NCBI RefSeq assembly: GCF_001544795.2
Contig: NZ_FCOI02000004.1
Coordinates: forward strand, 310,001 to 374,000
Length of the DNA: 64,000 nucleotides
DNA from: Caballeronia temeraria
GTDB lineage: Bacteria; Pseudomonadota; Gammaproteobacteria; Burkholderiales; Burkholderiaceae
Reading direction: 5' to 3'
Positions within the stretch are counted from its first letter, which is position 1; every line of letters begins with the position of its first letter. Below the pieces are notes generated by a model. The model had not been told where the DNA came from. It did not search any database and worked only from the letters and a program-made list of their open reading frames with translations. Of this stretch, positions 27,369 through 36,168 are shown in pieces. Both the position numbers and the translations under genes were made by a program.

Positions 27369-28267
27369 CGCGCGAGCGCCCGCACATTCGCGATCGCCTT
27401 CTCGACGATCTCGATGGTCCGCTGCCGTTCCGCGCCTTCGAGCATCAGGCGCGGCGCTTTCACGTATTCCGGATAGCCCGCCGTGATGTTCTCCGCGAGC
27501 TTGATGTACTGCACGAGCTTCACGTGGGTGTCGAGATGAAAAAGGTCGATCAACGCGCGATAGAGCGCGCGCGCCTTGTCGTACTCGCCGTTCACCGCGT
27601 AGTTCAGCAGGTCGACGGATTCTTTCGGCATTGCATTGGCCATGCCCGACACCCAGCCTTTCACGCCGAGCGCGACGGATTCCACGATCAGATCGTCGAC
27701 GCCGCAGAACACGACGAAGCGTTCACCGAAGCGCGCGTAGATATCGGTGACGCGCGTCGTGTCGTAGGTCTCTTCCTTGATCGCGACGATATTCGGCTCG
27801 TCCGCAAGCTGCGCGAGCAGATCGGGACGCAGATCGACGCCGTAGCCGCGCGGATTGTTGTAGAGCATGAGCCCGAGCTTCGTCGAGCGCGCAATCGATC
27901 GATAATATTCGACCGTCTCGCGATCGTCCGAGCGATACGTGAGGCCCGGAAACACCATCAGTCCTTGCACGCCAATTGATTCGGCATCCTTTGCAAATTG
28001 AATCGCGTTGGCGGTGTTCAGTTCGGCGAGACCCGAAATGACCGGCACGCGCCCGTTCACCGTTTCGACCGCGATCTTCAGCACCGCGCGCTTTTCTTCG
28101 GGCGTGAGCTGCGCGTTCTCGCCGACCATGCCCATCATCACGACGCCGCCGACGCCGTTATCGATCAGACGATTCAGACCATTCGCGATGGCTTCGCGAT
28201 CGAGCGAGCCGTCCTGTTTGAGCTTCGTCGTCGTGGCGGGGAATACGCCTTTCCAGTTCACTTGCAT
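27365..28267 (-). CDS. DapA-family lyase/deaminase, likely for pyrroline-4-hydroxy-2-carboxylate
   Basis: 300 residues of the dihydrodipicolinate synthase / N-acetylneuraminate lyase family. Lys164 in VAIKEE forms the Schiff base and Tyr136 in LMLYNNP is the usual partner. In hydroxyproline operons this family member converts 1-pyrroline-4-hydroxy-2-carboxylate to 2-oxoglutarate semialdehyde and ammonia; the function is assigned from the adjacent epimerase and D-amino-acid dehydrogenase. GGAGGAGTGACC just upstream of the ATG at 28267 supports this start. Confidence 0.8.
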   Translation of the reverse strand: MQVNWKGVFPATTTKLKQDGSLDREAIANGLNRLIDNGVGGVVMMGMVGENAQLTPEEKRAVLKIAVETVNGRVPVISGLAELNTANAIQFAKDAESIGVQGLMVFPGLTYRSDDRETVEYYRSIARSTKLGLMLYNNPRGYGVDLRPDLLAQLADEPNIVAIKEETYDTTRVTDIYARFGERFVVFCGVDDLIVESVALGVKGWVSGMANAMPKESVDLLNYAVNGEYDKARALYRALIDLFHLDTHVKLVQYIKLAENITAGYPEYVKAPRLMLEGAERQRTIEIVEKAIANVRALAR

Positions 28268-28282
28268 GGTCACTCCTCCAGT

Positions 28283-29530
28283 TCAGAAACGTGCGATCGA
28301 GTACGGCACGAGCGGCACGCGCGGCGTGCGGCCTGCGAGCACATCGGCGACGAGTGCGGCGGTCGTCGCCGATTGCGTGAGGCCGAGATGTCCGTGTCCG
28401 AATGCATAAACCACGGATGGCATGCGCGGCGACGCACCGATCACCGGCAGGGAATCGGGCGTCGCGGGACGATGACCCATCCATTTCGCGGCGTCCGTAT
28501 CGTCGATGCCGGGAATGAAGCGCTTGCCCAATTCGAGCAGCGCGTCGCTGCGCCGATAGTTCGGCGGCGCATCGATGCCCGCGAACTCCGCCGCGCCGCC
28601 GATGCGCAAGCCGACATCGAGCGGCGTCGCGACGAACTTGCGCTCCGCGAAGATCACTTCGCGCGTCAGCTTGACGCCGTGCCTCGGCAACGTCGCGTTG
28701 TAGCCGCGCTCGCTTTCGAGCAACACGTGGTCGCCGATCGACTTCGCGAGCGCCGCCGACCACGCGCCCGCCGCAATCACGATGCGCCGTCCTTTCAGAC
28801 GCGCGCCGTCATCGAGCAAGACGGATTCCGGCGATTCGATCGCACGCGCAACGCCCGTCACGAAGCGCGCGCCGAGCGCACGCACGCGCTCGCGCAACAG
28901 CGTGACGATGCGGCGCGGGTCGCCGATATGCGACCAGTCGTCGAGAAACACGCCATGCCTGAAGACCGGCGCGAGCGACGGCTCGCACTCGCGCACCTGC
29001 TGCGCGTTCAACGCGTGCCAGCGCGCGCCCAGCTCGCGTTTGAAGGTCCATTCGGCTTCATCGGCGGCGAAGGCTTCATCGGTTTCATAGACCGTCAGCG
29101 CGCCGCGCCGGTAATGCAGCGCGCTTGCGCCGATATCGTCGAACATCGGCAGGATGTCGTCGTAGACGCGGTTGTTCAGCAACGCGAGCGCACGCGAGAT
29201 CGCCTGAAAGCGCGTCGGCTCGCTCGCGCGGCGAAACGCCATGAACCACGGCAGTGCCTTCGGCACATGCTTCCAGTCGAGCGCGAGCGGCCCGAGGGGG
29301 TCCATCAGCCATTTCGCGGCTTTCGTGAACATGCCGTGCACCGCGATCGGCGTGCTCTCCGTCACCGCGATGCCGCCCGCATTGCCGTGCGATGCGCGAT
29401 CGCCCTCGAAATCGCGATCGACGATCGTCACGCGCGCGCCATCGCGCAGCGCGGCCCACGCGCATGCCAGTCCTACGATGCCTGCACCGACCACGAGGAC
29501 ATCGGCCATGTCGTCATCCGCCACGCTCAT
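28283..29530 (-). CDS. FAD-dependent D-amino acid (D-hydroxyproline) dehydrogenase
   Basis: 415 residues of the DadA/DAO type: the dinucleotide-binding VVGAGIVGLACAW near residue 12, HGNAGGIAVTE in the FAD-binding loop, and a C-terminal GHRPATPDSLPVIG and YAFGHGHLGLTQSATT typical of DadA. It would oxidise cis-4-hydroxy-D-proline made by the epimerase and pass electrons to the respiratory chain. It starts with an ATGA overlap on the proline-racemase homologue and ends 15 bp before the DapA-family gene. Confidence 0.85.
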   Translation of the reverse strand: MSVADDDMADVLVVGAGIVGLACAWAALRDGARVTIVDRDFEGDRASHGNAGGIAVTESTPIAVHGMFTKAAKWLMDPLGPLALDWKHVPKALPWFMAFRRASEPTRFQAISRALALLNNRVYDDILPMFDDIGASALHYRRGALTVYETDEAFAADEAEWTFKRELGARWHALNAQQVRECEPSLAPVFRHGVFLDDWSHIGDPRRIVTLLRERVRALGARFVTGVARAIESPESVLLDDGARLKGRRIVIAAGAWSAALAKSIGDHVLLESERGYNATLPRHGVKLTREVIFAERKFVATPLDVGLRIGGAAEFAGIDAPPNYRRSDALLELGKRFIPGIDDTDAAKWMGHRPATPDSLPVIGASPRMPSVVYAFGHGHLGLTQSATTAALVADVLAGRTPRVPLVPYSIARF

Positions 29531-30594
29531 GAGCTCACGCGCGACTTGATCAGCTTGTCGTCGACGGCTTCGCACCACGTATCCGCGAGCGTGAAGCCGT
29601 TCTGAAAGCGATCGGTCGGATCGACGCCGACTTGCGATATCGCCGTGATCCAAGCCTGTCCCGCGACCACGGGCACGACGGCGGGAACATCGCCGAGACG
29701 CGTCACGGAATCGATGCGGCTTTCGAAGACCGAGCCGATGATCGACTCGTGCAGAAAGGTCTCGCCCACATCGATCAGTCCTTTCGCGTGCATCACCGCG
29801 AGCCGCGCGGACGTGCCCGTGCCGCATGGCGAACGGTCGCAGCGCCCCGGCGACACGATCACCGTGTTGCGCGACTTCAGCACGCCGTTCTCGCGCGAAA
29901 GCGGACCGATGAACTCGGTCATCGTGATGCCTTTGATGAGCGGATTGAGCGGATGCGGCGACGGCAACTGCTCCGCCGCCGCGGCCTTGATGACTTGCCC
30001 CAGCTCGCACAGTTCGCGCGCTTCGTCGGGCGTGATGCGAAAGCCGAGCTTTTCCGCGTCGACGATCACATACGTCATGCCGCCATAACCGACATCGACG
30101 GCCAGACTGCCGATGCCTTCGACCTCGATCGTCTTGTCGAGATGATTCGCGAACGCCGGCTGATTCGTGAATTCGACTTTCGTGACCTTGCCATTCGCGC
30201 ACGCGCAGCGCAGATGGATCAGACCGGCGGGCGCTTCGAGCACGAGTTCGGTGACCGGCTCGACCATCGGCAGGATGCCGGTTTCGAGCAGCACGGTCGC
30301 GACGCACATCGTGTTCGAGCCGGACATCGCCGGATATTCGGTCGATTCCGCGATCACGTAGCCCATTTGCGCGCGCGGATCGGTTGCGGGCAGGATGAAG
30401 TTCACCGTCTGGTTCGCCGAGCCGCGCGGCTCGAAGATACAGATGCGGCGCAGGTCGTCGCGCACTTCTTCGAGATGCATCATCTTGTCGAACATCGTGG
30501 CGCCGGGCACGTCGAAGACGCCGCCCGTCACGACATTGCCGACTTCGCCTTCGGCGTGACAGTTCACTACTGTGAGCGTTCGATTCCAGCGCAT
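29527..30594 (-). CDS. proline racemase family protein, Ser/Cys type
   Basis: 355 residues. The first catalytic position is Ser91 (AMSGSNTMC) instead of the Cys of MCGHG, while the second cysteine, Cys257 in DRSPCGTGTSA, is kept. Members with a Ser/Cys pair act on hydroxyprolines, as epimerases or as trans-3-hydroxy-L-proline dehydratases, so this could complement AcnX in 3-hydroxyproline breakdown or back up the frameshifted epimerase. Only 2 bp separate it from the transporter gene, and it overlaps the dehydrogenase by 4 bases. Confidence 0.82.
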   Translation of the reverse strand: MRWNRTLTVVNCHAEGEVGNVVTGGVFDVPGATMFDKMMHLEEVRDDLRRICIFEPRGSANQTVNFILPATDPRAQMGYVIAESTEYPAMSGSNTMCVATVLLETGILPMVEPVTELVLEAPAGLIHLRCACANGKVTKVEFTNQPAFANHLDKTIEVEGIGSLAVDVGYGGMTYVIVDAEKLGFRITPDEARELCELGQVIKAAAAEQLPSPHPLNPLIKGITMTEFIGPLSRENGVLKSRNTVIVSPGRCDRSPCGTGTSARLAVMHAKGLIDVGETFLHESIIGSVFESRIDSVTRLGDVPAVVPVVAGQAWITAISQVGVDPTDRFQNGFTLADTWCEAVDDKLIKSRVSS

Positions 30595-30596
30595 GG

Positions 30597-31907
30597 TTAT
30601 TGCAGCGGCGCGTGCGCCGTCTCCTTGATGGTCATGACGGTGATCGTCGAAAGCAGCGCCGCGAGCATCACGAAGTACGCGGGCGAGAGCGGCGAGCCGG
30701 TCGCCTTGATGAGCGCGATGGAGATCATCGGCGCGAAACCGCCGAATATCGCGTTGGCGATGCCGTAGCCGATCGACATCCACGTCGTGCGGATTTTCGT
30801 CGGGAAGAGTTCGGAGAGCACGGCCGGGCCGACACCCGAAAATATGCCGATGACCACGCCGCCCAGCACCTGCACCGCGCCGACGACCGCCGCCGACTTG
30901 TACTCGAGCATCAGATGGAAGATCGGATATGGCAGCACGAGAAACGCGATACAGCCGATCGCGTAAATGGGCTTGCGTCCGAAGCGGTCCGACGCCGCGC
31001 CCCAGAACGGAATCGATGCCGTCATCACGATCAGGCCCGCCGTGTTGAGCCACAGCGCAGTCGACGGATGCATGCCGACGTACTTCGTCGTGAACGACGG
31101 CAGATAGTTGAGGAGCACGTAGAGCGAGACCGTCCAGACGATCACGAGTCCGCACGCCTGGAGACCGAGCAGCGCGGGCGCGCGGCCTTTCGTCTTGGGC
31201 GCTTCGCCGCTTGCGCTCTGGTAGGCGGGCGTTTCCTCGCTCCGCTTGCGGATGATCCAGCCGATCGGCCCAATCACGATCGCACCGATGATGAACGGCA
31301 CGCGCCAGCCCCAGTCGAGCAGCGCTTCCGGACTGAGCAGCGTGGTCATGAGCGCGGCCGCGCCGGAGCCTAGCAGCATGCCGCCGAGCGTGCTGCATTG
31401 CTGGAAGCTACCGTAGAAGCCGCGCTTGTTCTGCGGCGCCCATTCGACGAGAAACGCCACCGCGTTACCCAATTCGCCGCCGACGGAAATGCCCTGCAAC
31501 ATGCGCGCCGCGACGAGCAGGATCGGCGCCCAGATGCCGATGGCCGCATACGTCGGCAGCAACGCCATGAAGAGCGTCGCGGCGGCCATCAGCGGCATGA
31601 CGAAGGTGAGCGTCCACTTGCGGCCTTTCGTGTCGCCGAGCCAGCCGAAGATGATCGCGCCGAGCGGACGCGCCGCGAAGCCCAGGCCGAACGCGCCGAA
31701 GGTGCCGAGCATGGCGGCGAAGTCGTCGCCGGTCGGGAACATCACTTTGGCGATGACGGTCGCGAGAAACGCGTACGTGCCGAAATCGAACCATTCGAGG
31801 ATGTTGCCGACGACGGCGGCGGTGACCGCGCGACTGGACTTCGATGAAACGCGCGGGCTGTCGCCCGCGGTGTAGGGGTTCGCAACGGCATTCGCTCGGT
31901 CGGTCAT
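30597..31907 (-). CDS. MHS-family MFS transporter, probable hydroxyproline uptake
   Basis: 436 residues with twelve membrane helices. The opening AAVVGNILEWFDFGTYAFLA and the loop GWLGDTKGRKWTL are signatures of the metabolite:H+ symporter group (ProP, ShiA, KgtP relatives). As first gene of the catabolic operon it probably imports hydroxyproline or a related betaine or imino acid. Its upstream region carries two palindromes that may bind the GntR regulator. Confidence 0.83.
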   Translation of the reverse strand: MTDRANAVANPYTAGDSPRVSSKSSRAVTAAVVGNILEWFDFGTYAFLATVIAKVMFPTGDDFAAMLGTFGAFGLGFAARPLGAIIFGWLGDTKGRKWTLTFVMPLMAAATLFMALLPTYAAIGIWAPILLVAARMLQGISVGGELGNAVAFLVEWAPQNKRGFYGSFQQCSTLGGMLLGSGAAALMTTLLSPEALLDWGWRVPFIIGAIVIGPIGWIIRKRSEETPAYQSASGEAPKTKGRAPALLGLQACGLVIVWTVSLYVLLNYLPSFTTKYVGMHPSTALWLNTAGLIVMTASIPFWGAASDRFGRKPIYAIGCIAFLVLPYPIFHLMLEYKSAAVVGAVQVLGGVVIGIFSGVGPAVLSELFPTKIRTTWMSIGYGIANAIFGGFAPMISIALIKATGSPLSPAYFVMLAALLSTITVMTIKETAHAPLQ

Positions 31908-31960
31908 GATGGTTCCCTCGGCGGCATTGAGATGCGGTTCCGAGGGATTGTGCGCCTGTC

Positions 31961-31993
31961 TTGATTTTGAATCAAGGATTTTGGATCCAAAAT
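31961..31993. promoter_or_regulatory. adjacent palindromes upstream of the hydroxyproline operon
   Basis: TTGATT-TTG-AATCAA at 31961-31975 is followed by the perfect 16-bp palindrome ATTTTGGATCCAAAAT at 31978-31993, 54-86 bp before the transporter start. TTGGATCCAA-like sites are common for FCD-type GntR regulators, one of which is encoded at 24379-25074. Confidence 0.55.
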
Positions 31994-32031
31994 TAGGAAT
32001 GTGCGGATGCTTCCGAACTTGCTCCTTCTGT

Positions 32032-32059
32032 GGACAAGTCCGGTTCTCAGGACTTGTCC
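32032..32059. terminator. hairpin with T-run on the plus strand
   Basis: Arms GGACAAGTCC and GGACTTGTCC with an 8-base loop, followed on the plus strand by TTTCCTTTT. It lies 31 bp after the stop of the minus-strand metalloprotease, whose transcript would form the same stem but without a T-run. Possibly a terminator or a processing stem. Confidence 0.45.
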
Positions 32060-32090
32060 TTTCCTTTTCGTTACGATATTTCCCGAAGCG

Positions 32091-33809
32091 TTAGCGTGAG
32101 ACGTACACGAATGGAGCTATGCCGCCTTGCACGCCGGCGGCGTACAAGCCAAGATCGACGTTCTTGTATGTACCGTCCCCCCGCGGTTGCAACTGATTCA
32201 CGGAACCGCTCGTACCGCGAGCATGGAAGATCGATCCCGTCTTCGACTCGTACTGGACTTGCTGCAGCAGAACCGCTGTGTCGAATGCTGTCGTCTTCTT
32301 CCGAGTGTTCACGTCATAAACAATGATCGGATTCGGATTCGTGTAATTGTCGTCGGAGAAAAGGATTTGGGTATTGCTAATCGCCGTCAGGAATTGCGGC
32401 GTCTTCTCAGGAACGTCAGTCAATGCGCGCGTGTTGCCGCTTATCAGATCAACCTCCTTCAGCGCGCCGGCGCTTACCACATAAGCCTTCTTTGCGTCAG
32501 GTGTAACGGCGAGTTGATAGAGACGATAGTCCTGTGGGGTACCCGACGGGTATCTCTTTGTAATCGCACCCGTCGCGATGTCGATGCGGAAAATTTCCTG
32601 TTCGGCCGGCGCGGGATTGTTGTACGTGAAGCCCAACACGTAGATGCCTCCTAGGTCATTCTTCGCTGTCGCTATCCGACGCGCATAGGAGTTCGTCGGT
32701 AGATCAAACGTCCGCGTCAACTTGCCGGAGTCGGTGTCGAACACATTGACCTTCGTTAACTGTGTTGTGTAGACGTGGCGCCCGTCTAGAGCGGGCTGCA
32801 CTTGGTCACCATAACCCATCACACCCGGAATGTCGGCTACGCTCATAATCGAATTGGTCGCCGTATCAATCGTCACCAGACGAGTCCCTCCAGTGCTTGA
32901 CCACATGGTTAAATACACACGTCGGCCATCGACACTTGAGAACAAGGATTCGACTGTTTTGAAGTCGCTTGGCAGCATGTCGCTGAACGTAGCCTTCACA
33001 GCGAGGGTGGGGAAGTCATATGCAGTCATCTTGACGTTACCTGAGCCGTTCGACAGAACATATACTGTCTCCTTGACTTTCCGAACCCCATAATACTTCT
33101 GCGCCATCACAATATCCGTCGCGCTCAGCTTCCCATTACCGTTCCACTCCGGATTGCAGTAGTTCATGATCGACGCCAGGTCCCACGCACCGATCATCGT
33201 GTCGCCATTGGTGCCTTGCGTCGGCTCCTTACACGACGACGGCGTATCCGCCCGATTCTGCTCATGCGCGAACCCCAGCGCATGACCGAACTCGTGTGCA
33301 GCCACATTGCGAATGCAATACTCCTCTCGACCGACGCAACCCGCCGTGCTCCAGTTTTTGAAGGTGAAGTTCAAGGCCATGCCCCCGACCTTGTTATTCA
33401 ACGCCGCGCCTAAGCCCATCGTGTGCGGCCCCGACCCTGCAATGTCTTCGACCGTGATCCGAATACCGTAGTAGTTCGGGTCGTTCGTGCATTGCTGCCA
33501 TCCGGTGAACTCGACGCCGGAGTTTTCCTCCCAGCTATCCAGAACAGCCTGGCGCGTCCAATTGCGCTGCGTCGAGTACTGCGCGAAATCGGCGCTGCTC
33601 ATATCCCAGCAGACACCTATCGGAATCTGCTTCCAGATGGCAGTCGACAACGCGTATCCCTTGACGGTCGCCTTGTCTTGCGCGCTCGACGTTTCCTCCG
33701 CGCTCTTGGCAGTAGCAGTCACGCCACTCCCGCCATTATCGCCTCCGCCGCAAGCAGTCAACAGTAATCCTAAACATATTGCCGAAACCCAACCTCTTAT
33801 TCGTCTCAT
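32091..33809 (-). CDS. metzincin-type zinc protease lipoprotein with C-terminal beta-propeller
   Basis: 572 residues. Signal peptide with lipobox LLTAC (Cys20). A matrixin-like protease domain carries the zinc site HEFGHALGFAHE (His172, Glu173, His176, His182). From about residue 245 the protein consists of repeated beta segments of the YVTN/WD40-like type (VYVLSNGSGNVKMTAYD, RRVYLTMWSS, RHVYTTQLTKVNVFDTDSG), probably one propeller. GGAGAAGAAG directly precedes the ATG at 33809. GC is lower than in the neighbours. It has a paralogue without propeller immediately upstream. Surface-attached proteolysis is inferred. Confidence 0.75.
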   Translation of the reverse strand: MRRIRGWVSAICLGLLLTACGGGDNGGSGVTATAKSAEETSSAQDKATVKGYALSTAIWKQIPIGVCWDMSSADFAQYSTQRNWTRQAVLDSWEENSGVEFTGWQQCTNDPNYYGIRITVEDIAGSGPHTMGLGAALNNKVGGMALNFTFKNWSTAGCVGREEYCIRNVAAHEFGHALGFAHEQNRADTPSSCKEPTQGTNGDTMIGAWDLASIMNYCNPEWNGNGKLSATDIVMAQKYYGVRKVKETVYVLSNGSGNVKMTAYDFPTLAVKATFSDMLPSDFKTVESLFSSVDGRRVYLTMWSSTGGTRLVTIDTATNSIMSVADIPGVMGYGDQVQPALDGRHVYTTQLTKVNVFDTDSGKLTRTFDLPTNSYARRIATAKNDLGGIYVLGFTYNNPAPAEQEIFRIDIATGAITKRYPSGTPQDYRLYQLAVTPDAKKAYVVSAGALKEVDLISGNTRALTDVPEKTPQFLTAISNTQILFSDDNYTNPNPIIVYDVNTRKKTTAFDTAVLLQQVQYESKTGSIFHARGTSGSVNQLQPRGDGTYKNVDLGLYAAGVQGGIAPFVYVSR

Positions 33810-33972
33810 CTTCTTCTCCGTAATGACAGACCATGCATCCTCACGCATGGCAGGAGAAGTATATTTTTAATATGTAATCAAGTTAGAAACTTCATTACAC
33901 AATATTTCAACGTGCTTTCACTATTGACTTAAGGCTGCAATTTGATCCGATAAGCACATAAAAGAAACCCGT

Positions 33973-34704
33973 TCATCGCACTCCATAGAACATCTGCGCC
34001 ATCACGATATCCGTCGCACTGAGCTGTCCGTTACCGTTCCATTGCGGATTGCAGTAATTCATGATCGACGCCAGATCCCACGCGCCGATCATCGTGTCGC
34101 CGTAGGTGCCTTGCGCGGGCTCCTTGCACGTCGTCGATGGCGTGTCCGGCCGATTCTGCTCATGCGCAAAACCCAGCGCATGACCGAACTCATGCGCAGC
34201 GATGGCGCGAATGCAATATTCCTCGCGGCCCACGCAACTCGTGCTCCAGTTCCTGAACGTGAAGTTGAAGACCATGCCGCCGACGATATTGTTGATCTGC
34301 GTCCCGAGGCCTTGCGTATGCGGCCCGGTCGCGGCGCTGTCCTGCACCGATATCCGGATGCCGTAATAGTTCGGCGCGTTGGTGCATTGCTGCCAGCCCG
34401 TGAACACGACGCCCGAATGCGCCTCCCAGCTGTCCTGAACCGCCTGCTGACTCCAGGTGCGCTGATTGACATACAGCGCGAAGTCGGCGTTGCTCAAGTC
34501 CCAGCAAACGCCGATGGGAAACTGCTTCCAGATGACCGTAGACAACGCATATCCCTTGTCCGTGGCATTCATCTGCGTATTCGATTGTTCCGTGGAGTCT
34601 TTGGCCGCAGCGCTTGCCGCATCGGATGCGCTGTCGCTTCCACCGCATCCACTCAGCAGCATTCCTAACAATAATGCAAATAGCCACACCCCGATTCGCT
34701 TCAT
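33973..34704 (-). CDS. metzincin-type zinc protease lipoprotein, single domain
   Basis: 243 residues, paralogous to the protease domain of the next gene: lipobox LLSGC (Cys20), the same CWDLSNADFALYVNQR block, zinc site HEFGHALGFAHE near 168, and the terminal MNYCNPQWNGNGQLSATDI. It stops exactly where the paralogue goes into its propeller (after YYGVR/FYGVR), so one gene arose from the other by duplication and gain or loss of the C-terminal part. GGAGAAGAAG precedes the ATG at 34704. Confidence 0.78.
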   Translation of the reverse strand: MKRIGVWLFALLLGMLLSGCGGSDSASDAASAAAKDSTEQSNTQMNATDKGYALSTVIWKQFPIGVCWDLSNADFALYVNQRTWSQQAVQDSWEAHSGVVFTGWQQCTNAPNYYGIRISVQDSAATGPHTQGLGTQINNIVGGMVFNFTFRNWSTSCVGREEYCIRAIAAHEFGHALGFAHEQNRPDTPSTTCKEPAQGTYGDTMIGAWDLASIMNYCNPQWNGNGQLSATDIVMAQMFYGVR

Positions 34705-34791
34705 CTTCTTCTCCGCTGTTGCCCGCCGCACACGCGAGAAGAATTATATTTCGCGACGCCCGATTAGAACCGATTGTTCATTCCATAGTAT

Positions 34792-36168
34792 TCACGAAAG
34801 CGCCGCGAAACTCGCCGTCACGATCACACCGCGATCCGGATGCTCGCGCTGCGCAAGCCCGATCTCGCCCCGATGCGCCTGCACGATTTCCTTCGCGATC
34901 GACAACCCGAGCCCTGTCCCCTCCGTATCGGCCGACGCGCGATAGAACGGCTCGAACACGTGGCTGCGCGCTTCGGCGGGAATGCCGGGGCCGTCATCGG
35001 TGACGGCGAGCTTCACGCGTTGCGCATCGCGCATCACGGCGACGGTCACATGACCGCCCGCCTGCGTATAGCGGATCGCGTTCTCTGTGACGTTGTAAAC
35101 CAGTGCCGACAACAACCCTTCATGCCCGATGATCCACGTCGATTCGACCAGCTCCGCGCCCAGATCGATCTCGCGCTTTTGCGCGAACATCGCCAGATCT
35201 TCGATCACGTCCTGCGCGATGGCGGCGAGATCGACCTTCTGCCGCGCAAGCTGCGCATAATCCGCGGCTTCCGCCTGTGCGAGCAGCAACAGCTTGTTCG
35301 TCAGGCCGACCATCGAGCGATTGCTTCGCTGCATCGCCGCGAGCGCTTCGTTCAGCGACGGCTCCATCGCGCGATGCTGCCGCGCGAACTGCAACTGCGT
35401 CTCCAGCAGCGTGAGCGGCGTGCGCAACTGATGCGCCGCATCCGCGATGAAGCGCCGCTGCGCCGCCACCTGAAGCCCGAGCCGCGCGATGCACTGATTG
35501 ATCGCCTCGACGATAGGCCGCAGCTCCGTATGCAAGCGCTCGACGCGCAAGGGTTCGAGCTGCATCGGATCGCGGTCCATCACTTCCTTCTTCACCTTCA
35601 GCAACGGCCGCAGTTCGAACGTCAAGCCGATGCACGCAAGCGCCACGGCCAGCAGCACCATCTCGATCTGCCGCACGAGTTGCGGACGCCATAGCTCGCG
35701 CAACATCGCATCGCGCGACGCCTCGGTCTTGCCGACGGACACAAGCACACGACGTATCGCGCCGTTGTCGTACATCTGGCGCACGAATCCAACGGCGCGT
35801 ATCGGCTTGCCGTTCAGTTGCGCATCGTAATAGTTCGGCGAGTCATGACCGTTTGCGTCGCGCGTCGGGAAATCCGGCACGCCCGCGAGCAGCCGGCCAT
35901 CGTCGACACTGACGTTGTAGAAGACCTGATCGCCCTGCGGCGACGCGAACACTTCGAGCGCGGCAGGCGGAATATCGACGAGCAATCGCCCGTCCGACCA
36001 TTCGACCTCGCCCGCGATCATCCGCGCCGATGCGATCAGCGTGTTGTCCTGCACGAGATCGGCGGTATGGCGCGCGTTGTCGTAGGCGGCCTGGCCCGTC
36101 ACGAACACGTAGATCGCGAGCGGCACGAGCAGCCACCACAGAAGACGGACGCGCAGGCTATTGGTCAT
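34792..36168 (-). CDS. TctE/QseC-like sensor histidine kinase
   Basis: 458 residues. Two membrane helices (about 8-28 and 165-185) flank a periplasmic sensor with ANGHDSPNYYDAQLNGKPIRAVGF. The H-box ADAAHQLRTPLTLLETQL, N-box NVTENAIRYT and G-boxes DDGPGIPAEA and GTGLGLSIAKEI are intact. The start at 36168 overlaps the response regulator by 11 bases. Partner of the regulator at 36158-36835; the divergent ABC importer is a plausible target. Confidence 0.88.
   Translation of the reverse strand: MTNSLRVRLLWWLLVPLAIYVFVTGQAAYDNARHTADLVQDNTLIASARMIAGEVEWSDGRLLVDIPPAALEVFASPQGDQVFYNVSVDDGRLLAGVPDFPTRDANGHDSPNYYDAQLNGKPIRAVGFVRQMYDNGAIRRVLVSVGKTEASRDAMLRELWRPQLVRQIEMVLLAVALACIGLTFELRPLLKVKKEVMDRDPMQLEPLRVERLHTELRPIVEAINQCIARLGLQVAAQRRFIADAAHQLRTPLTLLETQLQFARQHRAMEPSLNEALAAMQRSNRSMVGLTNKLLLLAQAEAADYAQLARQKVDLAAIAQDVIEDLAMFAQKREIDLGAELVESTWIIGHEGLLSALVYNVTENAIRYTQAGGHVTVAVMRDAQRVKLAVTDDGPGIPAEARSHVFEPFYRASADTEGTGLGLSIAKEIVQAHRGEIGLAQREHPDRGVIVTASFAALS

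Noticed and set aside
31398..31875. 149-residue plus-strand frames opposite the MHS transporter
   Set aside because: Shadows of a transporter with clear family motifs.
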